Shown: one piece after another, positions 11,218 to 23,425 of the stretch | How positions within the stretch are numbered: the first letter of the stretch is position 1 | Layout: every line of letters begins with the position of its first letter | DNA from: Erythroxylum novogranatense | Lineage: Eukaryota > Streptophyta > Magnoliopsida > Malpighiales > Erythroxylaceae | Reading direction: 5' to 3' | Assembly (NCBI GenBank): GCA_029891385.1 | Contig: CM057228.1 | Span: 68,649,523 to 68,713,522 of the forward strand | DNA: 64,000 nt | The notes under the pieces: generated by a model | The model's input: the letters and a program-made list of their open reading frames with translations, nothing else | What the model was told of the DNA's origin: nothing | Databases searched by the model: none | Position numbers and translations under genes: made by a program

Positions 11218-14200
11218 TTTAGGTGGTATCAGAGCCCAGAAGTACGATTGTACATGGGCATTCTGAAATTTGTGTCAAGTCACATGCATCCAAGTCATGT
11301 CACGGCAGATAGTGACAACTGATCCCTAGTTCAGTATGTGAGTCACATGCATGAGCATGTATCAGTCGATTAAGCGGTTAGAAATAGTGAGGGAAATAAT
11401 GATATGTTGGAATGCGATAAAAGAAAGTTGTGAACATAGTAGGTTGAGAAAAAGTGTATGGTTCGATCTGGAAAATGAACATTTAGTGTATCGATATTGG
11501 TGGATATACGATGAAATACAATATGAGAGTGATACTGAGATATGTCCTTGATTGTAGGATAGACATAAAAATAGACTTGTGGATTGATAGAGGACTTGAT
11601 AGGAAAGACAAGAGTGAAAGTGTTTAAAGTGGAAGAAATTGAAATGTTTGCCATTGGGATTGATTATCGAAATGAGAATTTAATGGGTATTGGTGGATGT
11701 ACCTTGATATACAATATTAGCGTTATACTGGGTATCCCCTTGGAGGTGGAATAGATTGAAATGGTTGCAAATTGATAGAGGAAAACAGAAAGATGACAGA
11801 TTTGGTAAGATTGAAAGTGTATCAACTTAGTAGATGAAAGAGTGGTCAAGGTTCAGTTGATTTGCCAAAGTGAATACATACTAGATTATGGGAACACAAC
11901 CCCCCCTGATAAGTGAAATTTGTTAAGCGAACTTGTCTCGTATACGTGGAAAAGGTAGGAGAAGTAACTAGAGAGTTACGGGATGATCGTGACGTATAAA
12001 ATTCAATATAAGTTGGAATGAGAAATGAAAGTGCCTATAGTGATTAATTGGGAAAGAGTGAGACTGTTAATGATGTTATCATAGGTAATGAGCTTGAGGG
12101 AATAAAAGAGGGACATGAGTATAGCAAGGTTTTCTTTTTTCCTGATTGAAAATAAATTGATGAGTACATTTTCAAATAGATGTGATGATTATAGTGATTT
12201 ATTGGGAATGAATTGAAATTGTTACATGTTGAGTACTTGACCATGATATAATCCTCACGAGTGAGGATAGGTGCAAAGAGAGAGAGTATTGTGTATCCTA
12301 GTGTAAGTGATTAATTGGTATATCGATGCAATGATTTTGCTAGTGCGGACCTAAATGAACAGTATTAAAAAGGATGTTCGGATTATATGGATTCTGGCAT
12401 AGATTGGTCTAAATGGGATATAGTGTATAGTTGAAAATTGAGTTCCTGTAGTATTGAGAATGACTGACAAGAAATGTGATGACTGTGATGTTGAGAAATT
12501 TACTTGAATTGGATTAAGTTAATCGAATGATTAAATTGAATAATGATTAATGCAAGGACAGTATAGAGATAAATTTGAAATGAATTATAAGTTAAATTTG
12601 GAATCTTAATTCTAGCAGAGACTCGGGCGTAAGAAAAAAAATGCTTCCATTATGATGACGAGATAAAATATTGATTGAACATCAAGGGAATATTGATTGT
12701 GAATATGAGGAAAATACCAGTTTGAGTATAATTGTGTAATGACGTTCTGAAAGTACGAAATTGATATGATGAATGTTTAGTCAATTTAGGCAGTGTTCTA
12801 TCGTAAATAAATTGGGTTATGTGGAGAAGTCAGGATAAAGGAACATGTGTCAGAATATAGCCGATGGAACTGAGAAAATTATAAGAAAATCGTTCCTCAT
12901 TGGAGACATTTTGATATTTAAAAAGTTATACGAATTGATCACGGGTATAAGGGATTTAGGATTGTACTTGTTTGAGATGACAATGCCCTGATAGTAGGGT
13001 GCTAATGAAAAGTAAAGTGTCTTGATTGTAGTCATATTGGAGAATGACTAAGATCATCAATGAGCGATCGAATGCATTTGAAAAGTGAAGAAGATAAATC
13101 GCACGATTGAGGAAATTGTATATTATCGAGTTTCATAAGAGTGAATTTGACCTTAATTGAATAAATAGGGATGAAGCATTATTGAGCGTGGCATATTGAG
13201 AGACTTAATGAAAATTGAGGTATTGGGAAAATGCGAAATTGTAAGAATGTATATCGTGGAATTTAAAGATTTATTTTGAAATTGGGTATAAATGGATATG
13301 TCGAAATGGTTAAAGATCAAAATTAATTGAGGAAAACGTGTGAATCAAATGATAGATGGTACCGTGAAAGAGACATTTGGAGATTTTGTAATATGTACAG
13401 AAATGTCTCAGTAAAGGTTATACTGTAATCTGATGAAACTATGTAAAGTGATTTTGTACCTAAAGACAAGTATAACTTTATGGGCTATATCGTGATTGAC
13501 AAATTGAAATTTGATGTCTTGAAATCTTCGCTTTGAAATTGAAGGTGTCTATGACTGGGTAGGACAATAGTGATTGAGGTATGTTGTGAAATTGGAAGAT
13601 TTGAATAGGGTTATATGATTGAGTATTTTCCTAGCAGAATTTGGGTTGAAATTCAAAGTATGGAATAGGAAATTCAAATGAGATGATCGCAATTTTAGTG
13701 ATAGGGTTATGATTGTGTTACCGAGTGTAAACTGTCGAGCTAACAAAAAGGGGCTAAACGGAAAGACTTTTCGCTATTGGAATTCCAAAACTGGTGTGTA
13801 TAAAAAAGATTTGGTAAAACCCAAATTGAGGACTTAAAATGTGCGAACCTTATAAAAGAATTATGAATGAATCCAAATTTTGAGTGAATGATCTTTAGAA
13901 TTGAAGTAAGTGATATGGACGATTTCACTAAAGAAACTGTTAGAGAAAACATAAGAAACAATCGAAGCTTTATGTTCTAGTAAGAGTATTGAAAGAGTAA
14001 TTGAAAGGTTGAAATGAGAAATCAAATGATTATAAGTGAATGATGATATGTGTGATTAACCAACAGGTATTTTGGAGTTCATGGGGAATATGAGATTGAT
14101 GTATAGTGCAGGTGATTGTGGCATGACAATCATTATATTGGTGGCAGATAGTGTATAAGGGGTCTTACTGTCCAAAAAGAAATCGTTATCCCTATATTAT

Positions 14201-14801
14201 GTGATCAGGGCAAGAAAGTGATAGGTTAAAAAAAAAAATTTAAGATGGTGACAATGAATCGAATTGATTCACACTGAGGTTACAAATGTCATGAGATTTG
14301 TGTTTTGATAATAACGAAATCTGATAAGCGATAAATGAAATATTTTGAAAGGTATGACCTCGGCAAAAAGGTATTTAGATGGAAAATAAAGGTGTAGTTA
14401 AAAGAAATTGAATTCGTAATGATGGGCCTCTATGCGATTGTGGTGTGAATAGAATTATGGATTGGAAAGTTAGGCTAAAAACCTAAAAGATGGTTCGGAT
14501 TAACAAAGTGTTTCATAGATGGAATTGGAAATATTGTTAGGATTCAATATTTATGTTATTGATAGTGATGCTATTGAAAAGTGACAAATTGCGCATAATC
14601 ATGAGAAAGCAGTAAAATAATGGAAAGCTTGAGAAAGGGAAATAGAGTCATTGATTGTTTTGATCTCCGTTCATTGACCGAATGTGGTCGTGTAGCGAAA
14701 TCAGTGGGAAACAGAGTGTGTTAATCGAAAAGAATCCCCTGCCTTCCTGATCAACCGTATATGAAATTTCGCGGATGAAATTTTTATTAGGAGGGGAGAA
14801 T
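11218..14801 (+). mobile_element. Internal domain of A, unit 2
   Basis: Near-identical to 3810-7386, with the primer-binding site at 11224-11236 and the same lack of reading frames. It ends with a polypurine tract at 14789-14799. In this copy the terminal inverted repeat has one C-to-T change (GCGGATGAAA instead of GCGGACGAAA). Several CTG/CAG sites differ from unit 1, for example ATGTCCAGAAATG at 5888 versus ATGTCGAAATG at 13298. Confidence 0.88.
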
Positions 14802-17800
14802 TGTAACATCCTGTCACCGATGAGAAGGGTATTTTGATAATTTGGGATGGGTTAGACGTATTGAATTAGAACTCGACATGTGCATACAGCATATAGCCTC
14901 TATGACTGATGATTGTTTTGCATATGCACATGGTAATATGCATTCATGACATTTTCGGCTTAGGTTTCAAATTGAGACCATTTGTGAAATTTATGGGATA
15001 ATTGTATTTGGAAAATTATTTGGAGTGCGTCATAAATTATTTCCCATTTTTAGGGATTTATGAGAATTTTTCTGGAATTTTTCGGAGTTCTTGCCTGCAT
15101 AGGAAAATTCAACCGACAATTGAGTGAGCCTTTTGTATTGAAAAGGATTGCCTAATGGCATGAGATTAGTGAATAAATAATTTTGGGAATTATGTTAGAG
15201 CCATGATTAGAGCTTAAGTGGGATAAATGTTCTTAATTGATTGGATTAACTTATTTTGTCTTTTGTACCATTAAAAGCCAAGTGTCCCTCACATTTGTTC
15301 ACTTTGTCTTCTTATACTTATCATCTACGACATTCCCCATATGTGAAGTCAATAAATTACTTTTAAAAGATCAAATGGGGCTTGAGTTTTCCTTGTCATC
15401 TACGACTCTCCCTTTAAGCAAAACAAAAGTTGGTTTGTTCTTCTCCCTCCATCCAAAACTTTGCTTGTCTCCTTCCTTGGTGTGCCTTTCTCCTTCTTCG
15501 AAAGTTTCTTGCCCATCTCATACAAGAAGGCTCTTCCATGTTTCTTGCTTGCCTCTCCTTATTCTCTACCAAGACCAAGCTCAAGCCTTGAGTTTGTTAT
15601 GTTTATGATAACCGTGGGTGAGGTATCAAGGTTGGAAGTAGGGAGAGTTTTGAAGACTTGGAGATTGATAGCTTGTAACTTGTTTAAGGTGAGGAATGAT
15701 GTTTGGTTTTATGCTTTTGGTAGTTTGATGCATTTATGGAGATCCTTTAAGCACTTATTTGATCATGAAAGTGGTAGTTTTGCATAGGTTTAATGCATGC
15801 TTGTGTTAGGGAATTGGGTATGGTAGTTAAAGAAGGTGAAAGAGATGTTGTTAATGATGTTATGATGTTTAAATGAATGGAAATAAAATCTGGAAATTGT
15901 GTATGTGAATGCTGCTAACTTATGTATAAACATGTAAGTAAATGTTGTGATTAGTTTGTGGTTGAATTAGTGGTAGAAATGGATGTTTAGTGATGGGTTA
16001 TAGGTATTAGAAGTGGTAGGAGTTAGGTTAATGTGGAAAGCTGGAAAATGCACCTTTGACCTATTGTAATGTTTTGATCATAACTAATTGTGTAGATGTG
16101 CAAATGAGGCAAGGTTTGTTCCCAATGAAACTTTGGGATGTTGGCTTCAATTTAGTGTGAAATAGGTATTGTTAAATTGTAATGTTAGAAGGTCGAAAAT
16201 TTCCATGGAAAATGTCTGTTTTGGGGTCTGTGAACAGTACCCGTATTTATGACCTAATTAGTTTGGTGATTTTTCTGAATTAATTGGTATGGAATTTTGG
16301 AAATTGGTCTTCATGAAAGTTGTAGCATATTGAGTTAGCTTTCCATTGCCACTGATTTTTTAATTTTTCGATAAGTATAGTAGGAGTTATGGACTGATAA
16401 CTACGGACTGTTTTTATGCATGAGTGAAACCTAGCTGGATTAGCAGATTTGGTGTACATTCTGTTTTGAAGTAATTTTAGTAATTTTTGTGGACTGAACT
16501 GGTTTTAGGGATCTACTGAAGAGTTCTAGATGACACATTGATCTTGAAATTGATATATGGCTTATAATTTTTGCGAATCAGATATGGGAGATATGGAATT
16601 TCAAATGCTGAACCTACATTGTGATGTTAAGTGCTGATTAGGTCAGAAACTTGCTTAACATATTTGAAACTGTTAGAGGCTGAATAGGAGTATGGTTATT
16701 TCAGGAAGAATTGAAGTTTGAGGATTTATCTTTCCAGGGATATAAAGTTCTGATTTTTCTAACTTGTGTACAGGGAGTTATGCTTGTTATAAGTTTACTG
16801 CTCAAATTGAATGATTTCAGGGACAGAAACATTGAGTGAATTAATTGACTTGTTTACCAATGGAATTTGATTTTGGGTTGTCATGAAAGTTATAGATAAC
16901 ATGGTGATCTTGATGAGCATATTTATTGTGTAATTGTTGACTGAAGAATAGGAGAGTTACTGAATTTGAAACATACTGCCCTGTTTTGATAGGTTTTGAG
17001 TGGGCAGTAGGTTTGAGTGGGTTTTTAACACCCTTAGGGGTGAAATTGATTTTTATGGTCTTCATAAAAATTGTAGAGGGTTTCATTATCTTTCCAACAA
17101 GGTATAGTGTGCATTTTTTTGAAATGTGTAGAAAGCGTTATGGGTGTTGGAAGTTTGGTTGGAAATCAGAAAATAAAGGAGGAAATAAGAATTATATATA
17201 TATATAGAAATTGTTTAGTTTTGGTTTCTTTCGTGAATAACTTTTCCGTCCGACGTCCGATTGACCTGATTCTTGAGGCATCGGATACATAGAATATTTA
17301 ATTTCATTTTGTGAGAAATTGAGAATTTTAGATGGAAATTGGCGTGGCCCGGTAGCAGAGCCTTTAATCAACTATTTTGTTTTAATTGGGGATCTATAGA
17401 GATCCGAATTGCGCACCGTCAGCGCCTATGGATTCCTAATTTTTGAATAGAATTTTTTTTGGGAAAATATTGGATTAGGGCCGGGATTGCCATGAACATG
17501 CATTATACACATTTTACTGATTTCATGTGCATTGTTTAGTCATTTATACCAATGGTAATGGTTATTCATTTAACTTGCTATAGAGGCTCAAGTGGACCAT
17601 CGTTCCACAGACTTGGCAGAGACTTCCCGGCGCTAGCGTGGAAGTTATTAGGTGAGTAACCTAGTTGGTTATTCCAATCTATGTGTTAACTGTGATTTGA
17701 TTGCCCTACGTGGATTACGTGGATTATAACTGTGATTTGATTGCCCTACGGGGATTACGTGGATTATATGTGGCATTATTGACTGTGATTTGCATGAGGC

Positions 17801-18645
17801 AACTGTCTTATTGGACTGAATATTGGACTGTGAAATATCATGTTTATTGATATGGACCATGTGCATTCATGCACTAATGCATCGCACTGTTAAAAGGAAA
17901 ATTGTGAACCGAGACGCCACTGTACTGAACCGAGCCTAGAGCTCGATATACTGAACCGAGCCTCGAGCTCGACGGGAGATAATTCTCCCCGACGCCGTCT
18001 ATCTTGATCTTTGTTATGCGCTCGGTCACAATACTGAAATGAACTGGAAAAGAGTCACATGTGCATTGCATACTGGACTGAATAATTGGCAATGTTTTGA
18101 CTGGTTCTTTATTTACTGTTCTGAGATCTGTATACTGTAATTGTACTGTGATTGTTTCAATCGTGTGTTTTGTGTAATTATGGAATGAGTACTGTATCAT
18201 GCTTATGTGATGCATGAATTGGGAGAACCATCGATGATGGTTTCTCATTTGAGTTCATAAAACTCACCCAAAATTTGCAATTATTTTTCAGATTTAGAAG
18301 AATACCCGTTAGGCAGCAGGCGTATGACATCTATTTGGTTGAGGAAGCGGAGAAGTGGTCGGGATCAATTAGCGTCTGTCTTAGTGTATTTCTATTCTTG
18401 GACTTTTGTATTCTTGATGTGAGCAATTTGTAAAGTTAACGAATGAAATTAATTGTAATTATAAAAGGGCCTAAGGCCATTGAATTGTTTTTCCGCATAA
18501 ATGATAATATGTGTGAGTATGTGTTAAAAAAAAAAATTTCATGCTGAGTTTTGACTGAGTGATGTAGCACGCCACCCTTGCGGGGCGCGGACTCGGATAT
18601 CACCATCGATGTCGGGTTCGGGTCTTGCGGGAGTGGGGTGTTACA
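14802..18645 (+). repeat. LTR copy 3 of element A (complete, outer 3' LTR)
   Basis: Complete 3844-base LTR from TGTAACATCC to GGTGTTACA, the right edge of the array. It shares some variants with copy 1 against copy 2 (for example AACCGACAAT near 15110), as expected if 1 and 3 are the original pair and copy 2 is recombinant. Sequence to the right is unrelated. Confidence 0.95.
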
Positions 18646-19276
18646 CAATTACCTTCGAATACCTCAAACTGTACCCAAGCACCACCCTATGAGTAACCTC
18701 TGGAAGGCAACAAGGAATGGAGTCAAAGCACAGAATCAGTATCCAAGATATCCTTAAGTACCTCAAGTCTAAGGATACTTGCACCATTGCTATGATGAGA
18801 TCATCACTGACATTTAAATAGGGCATCCATGTGATGATCTTATGGCAGGTCATCCAATGTACTTACTACTGTTAGTAAGCATCCACATGTCAAATCTAAA
18901 TATCTCAACATTTCGGTTTTCGAGATCCACCGCTGATCCAATCAAGGAGTATGACATGAAACTAGTCTATCCGGATTAACGATGTCCATTCTCGTTAATC
19001 CTATGACTAGGATAATTTAGATCCTGACATAATTGCACATGATAGGAATCTCAGTAGTATGATCACATCATAATTTCCTTCATGCTATGTCATATATCAT
19101 GGACTTCATTAATTCGATTTGAAGATCAATATCAATTCATAAACAATATTCATGAACATCAAATTAATGAAATATGTCTTTCTTTATTTATTCATAAAGT
19201 CTGCACACGACTTTGAATAAAACGCGCTAAAGGGGATTGCCTTTAGGGCATAATTATTAAGATCGAATCCTTGAAT

Positions 19277-19358
19277 AAGTCGACTTACCCAATGTACAAG
19301 TCGACTTATCAGTACTGGACATGTGTAAGTCGCCTTGCATAAGCACACAAGTCGACTT
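19277..19358. repeat. AAGTCGACTT palindrome cluster
   Basis: Three exact AAGTCGACTT palindromes (19277-19286, 19298-19307, 19349-19358) and one degenerate copy (AAGTCGCCTT, near 19327). The same palindrome is arrayed in the LTRs of element C. Confidence 0.85.
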
Positions 19359-19745
19359 ACACTTACACCTTTATCAATGACAAACATTCCAATTCAATAT
19401 GAATTCCAATTTAAGGTCAAGTAAATGAAAAAATTTGATAATACTTTCTTCTATAACAAATTTCCCCATTGACTTAAGTTTCTAATGACTCCAAAATCAT
19501 TCAATTCTTTTTCAACACTCTAAAAGTTATACCAAAAATATTTCCAGGATGTTCTTATTCTAAACAACATTCTATACTCCACTTACATCCAAAATTTGAA
19601 ATACATAGAGACTGAATTTGAACTCAATTCCTTCATACAATTTGTAGCCCTATGCCTCTAGTTTACTTTAAATAAAAAATTACTTCATTTGGACATCTAC
19701 ATAAAAAGTTATTCCTAAAATATCAAAGTATGTCTGGTGCTTGAA

Positions 19746-19833
19746 AGTTCGTCGCAGCAAAAAAATTCGCCGTGACGAAGTTACTAGAGTTCGTTGTGGC
19801 GAAATGGCTGAAGTTCGCCGCAGCGAATGCGAA
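19746..19833. repeat. CG-rich short tandem array (TTCGCCGCAGCGAA type)
   Basis: Four to five degenerate units of about 20 bases built on GTTCGTCGCAGC, TTCGCCGTGACGAA, GTTCGTTGTGGCGAA and GTTCGCCGCAGCGAA, several being imperfect palindromes. CG dinucleotides are much denser than in the AT-rich surroundings. This is the position where other gypsy-type LTRs in the window carry their own family-specific array. Confidence 0.7.
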
Positions 19834-20499
19834 CTTTTCCAGAAACTCATACCGAAGACATGTTTTTCGACATTCTTTATCTTTTTACTTCCCATCTTTT
19901 ACATTTAACCCATCACAACACTAAACCATCACTTCTAGTTCATTTCCAACTTCATTCCAACCCAATATCATTGACAAAAATATCAAAATCTATCTTTGAT
20001 CATTAACCATAAAAACTAAACATATGCATTTACCCATTCTCAGCAACTTCCCACACATATTCATCTCTTAGCTAACATCAAAACATGTTTCATTCATCTA
20101 ATCAAGAAGAATGATGCTTATACTTACTTGATTTAGCTTTAAAATCTTCAAACTCTTTAAGAATCTCCAAACCCTAGCTTTTCTCTTCTTTTTCTCTTCT
20201 TTTCTTCACCCACAATTTCTTCTTCTTCCAAATACAAGAAAACTTCTTCTTCTTCTTTTTAAACCCTTAATGAGTGTGCAATGTCCATTTTGCCCCTTGC
20301 TTGATGCCTTATTGATACCCTTAAGTGAACTTCCAACATTGCCTTTTATTCATTCTTATAACATTAATACTTCAATTCAATAAACCTATATCACCAACAT
20401 TAACATAATAATTAACTCCAAAATTTAATCCATCAACACCTCATAATTCACTTAACTCATACTTAGTAAATAATAAAAATTTTGGGGGCCAACATGATT

Positions 20500-22080
20500 G
20501 CCATCTCATACTAAGAAGAAACATATCCCATTACGTATACACATGCTATTAATGCAAAAAAATGGCTCAAGGCGATAGAATCGGAAATAGATTCCATGTA
20601 TGCCAATGAAGTCTAGATCCTTGTAGATCTACTACCAGATGTAAAAGCCATGGGGTATAAATGGATCTACAAAAGGAAAAGAGGATCAAATGGAAAGGTA
20701 GAGACTTTTAAAACTAGATTGGTAGCTAAGCGTTATACTTAAAAAGAGGGCATAGACTATGAGGAGACCTTTTCTTCGGTTGTCATGCTTAAGTCCATCA
20801 AGATTCTTTTGGCCATAGCAGCCTATTTCGATTATGAAATATGACAAATGGATGTCAAGACCACATTTCTTAATGGGAATCTTGAGGAAACCATTTATAT
20901 GGCTCAACTAGAAGGATTCATTGAGCCAAGAAATGAGTATAAGGTATGCAAATTGCAAAGGTCCATGTATAGGCTTAAGTAAGCATCTAGGTCTTGGAAC
21001 ATTAGGTTTGATAAGTCTATCAAAACCTATGGGTTCATACAAAACCTAGAAGAGCCTTGTGTCTATAAAAGGATACAAGATGCTAATCCTATATGTTGAT
21101 GACATTCTGCTCATTGGGAATGATGTGGGAATCTTATCTACAGTTAAGGGATGACCGAATGAACAGTTTTCAATGAAGGATTTGGGAGAGGCTAACTATG
21201 TTCTAGGGATCAAACTTATAAGGAATCGTAAGAACAAATAGATAGCCTTGTCTCAATTAACCTACATTAAGAACATGCTCAAAAAGTTTGCCATGCAAGA
21301 TTCCAAGAGAGGTTTCACACCTACTAGACACAGAATCAAACTTTCAAAGGAACAAGCACCTAAAACCCAAAAGGAGGTTGAACGTATGCGCAACATTGCA
21401 TATGCTTTGACACTTGGAAGTTTAATGTATGCAATGTTTTTCCCCATATCAGATATCTATTACACAGTGGGATTGGTAAGCAGATTTCAATCCAATCCAG
21501 GAATGGAGCATTGGACTGCGGTTAAATGTATACTGAAGTATCTTCATAGGATGAAGATCTTAATGCTTGTTTACTATGAAAGTAATCTTATTCTGATGGG
21601 ATATACGGATTTTGATTTCCAATCAGATGTTGATTCAAGGAAATCAACTTCTGATTCTATATTTATTTTAGGAGGTGGAGCCATAGTCTGGAAGAGTATT
21701 AAGCAATCTTGTGTTGTTGATTCGACTTTGGAGGCTGAGCATGTTGCTACTTGTGAAGCAACAAAAGAAGCAGTCTAGCTCCATAAGTTCCTAAATGATT
21801 TGGAGGTGGTTTCTGAGGCAGAAAAGGCCATTACACTTTGTTATGATAATCGTGGGGTAGTGGCTAATTCTAAAGAACCTCAAAATCACAAAGCTGCCAA
21901 ACACATTGACAGAAAGTATCATCTCATAAGGAAGAGATATAATACAACATGGAGAGGTGAATGTGGTAAAGATTCCTACGGAGCAAAACCTTGCTGATCC
22001 ATTCACAAAGACATTGTATCAAAAGACCTTTGAGGGTCACCTAGAAGGGATGGGAATGAGGGATATGTCATACTTTCTTT
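20500..22080 (+). pseudogene. Degenerate Ty1/copia reverse transcriptase-RNase H (element T)
   Basis: Remnant of a copia pol. In order: GYKWIYKRKRG and GKVETFKTRLVAK (20650-20730), the GIDYEETF block near 20750, QMDVKTTFLNGNLEE (near 20845-20890), the YVDD active site (TATGTTGATGAC at 21092-21103) in LYVDDILLIGND, then RNase H motifs GYTDFDFQSDVDSRKSTS (near 21597-21650) and CVVDSTLEAEHVATCEA (near 21710-21760). The longest open stretch is 21248-21778. In-frame stops and frame changes are common (for example TAG at 21776). The 5' part with gag, protease and integrase is missing, cut by the inverted block ending at 20494. A polypurine tract and LTR follow. Residue patterns suggest a Tork-like lineage, uncertain. 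Confidence 0.85.
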
Positions 22081-22096
22081 AGGGAAAGTGGGAGAT
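22081..22096 (+). other. Polypurine tract of element T
   Basis: AGGGAAAGTGGGAGAT follows the end of the RNase H remnant and directly precedes the LTR start, the normal place for the plus-strand primer of a copia element. Confidence 0.8.
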
Positions 22097-23425
22097 TATT
22101 GGATTTATGTAAATATAGTGCCCTAGAAAACAACTGTATTTACATGTAACTTAATTTTTTTCCATTTACAGTTTTGTAATGAAAATATTTATTATTAATG
22201 AAATAAAAGAGTTTGATTTTATATGTATGAGCATTATATAACTAGTCATAAGACACCAAGAATTTTTGTAAATAATGTACATATACATGGAGATGTATAG
22301 GAAACATGTATATTATTAGAATCTAAATTAATTGATTCACAGTTAAATAATCAAATTGGTCACTTGATTATAGTTTAGACTATAGTGTTGTGATTTATCT
22401 CCATGTAAGTAAAGGAGTTTACTTCGAGGGAATGATGAGTTTCATATTATTATAGTAGTTGACTATCGATAATGGCACTATTAAATGAATCTGGAATAAA
22501 GTATGTTTCAAGAATAAAGTAGGTCATTACTTTAGTCTTAAAACATACATTTGAGCATTTGTTTATTATGGACCATAATCTTGATGAATGGTGAACTAAT
22601 ATATGTTTCATTATAATTCTTGATAAGATTATAATGAATTTTTACAAAGTATCAATTCAGTGTCAGCATTTTCAAATTATTAATTGAAACATGTATTAGG
22701 GAACATTCACTCAAATAAAGAGTTTATAGTGATACCATCACTTCTAGATGTTTTATGGAGATTGGTGATTAAATTGGCATCAATAGTTTGATGGACTAGC
22801 TACCCATCAAGTCTTAACACCAAGATAAGATCTTGTGTGTTAATCACCATATAGAGTAAAACGGGAGATCTAGAAGGAAAAACCAACATAAGGGTAAAAC
22901 AACAATTTTAGCCTTTGTTGTGCGGATGGCTATAATAAGGTTTATAATAGGATTTGCAATTAGACATCTTATTTGATATATGTGTTCTCATAATATTTAG
23001 TAATTTAAGAGTTCAACTAATTGTCTTTAGTGGAATGACATTTAGTTAATAAGTTAGAATTAATTATAATGAGATTAAATTAATTCTGGGCTTATTGGAG
23101 TTTGAATTATCTAAGTTTACTAAGATTCCCCACTTGGCTTCAAGGAAGGTTATCAAGCTAAGTAAGAAATAAAAATGGAGGTTTTAAAGCTCATGATTAA
23201 ATGTTAGGCTTGCACTAATTAATGGTTAATTAAAATCCCAAATGAACATTTAGAAATGGGCTAGATTTTGGTTTGATTTAATTAATTAGATTAATTATAT
23301 TAAAATAAAATTTTTAAATAAATGAAGTGTATTTTCTATTTTTAATGACTGAATGTGCAGCTGCACATTTTGCATTGAATTGCTAAATAAAGATGGTACT
23401 TATCATGCATTATCATCATTAAATG
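22097..23425 (+). repeat. 3' LTR of copia element T, first part
   Basis: Starts TATTGGATTTATG right after the polypurine tract (TA where TG is expected, probably a mutation). It is strongly AT-rich and non-coding, and is interrupted at 23426 by element C. It resumes at 33769 and probably ends near 34565 at ATCCAACA. The last five bases (AAATG, 23421-23425) are the left copy of C's target duplication. Confidence 0.7.

Larger units (their letters stand above)
1..18645 (+). mobile_element. Tandem array of LARD-like Ty3/gypsy element A (LTR-int-LTR-int-LTR)
   Basis: Three copies of a ~3.83 kb LTR alternate with two ~3.58 kb internal regions; adjacent units share an LTR. The units begin about 18 bases before the window, at 7387 and at 14802. 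LTRs open TGTAACATCC and close GGTGTTACA (short terminal inverted repeat TGTAACA/TGTTACA). Each internal region starts with an initiator-Met primer-binding site and ends with a purine tract, so all three blocks are true LTRs in one orientation. No long reading frame survives in either internal region, and both copies carry the same interruptions, so the element was already non-autonomous when amplified. The array probably arose by unequal recombination between LTRs. The left edge lies outside the window; on the right the LTR is followed by CAATT, whose matching target duplication cannot be checked. Confidence 0.9.
18646..20494 (-). repeat. Inverted LTR-like block, probably chimeric
   Basis: Read on the minus strand from 20494 it begins TGTTGGCCCCCAAAATTTT, like the starts of the X LTRs (TGTTGGCCCCTGAATT at 35089, TGTTGGACCCCGAATT at 61748). 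It keeps the same order: AGTATGAGTTAA near the start, a GA-rich leader with AGGGTTTGG, then a donor-like GTAAGTAT (complement near 20120-20127). Further along are a CG-rich array (19746-19833), a block matching the 190-base repeats of E (GAGGCATAGGGCTACAAAT), and GTCGAC palindromes. The portion 18646 to about 19180 looks more like a copia LTR than an X LTR, so this may be two fragments joined. No gene seen. Confidence 0.55.

Noticed and set aside
1..18645. Centromeric or other satellite array
   Set aside because: The 7.4 kb period is explained by LTRs, a primer-binding site and a polypurine tract of a retrotransposon.
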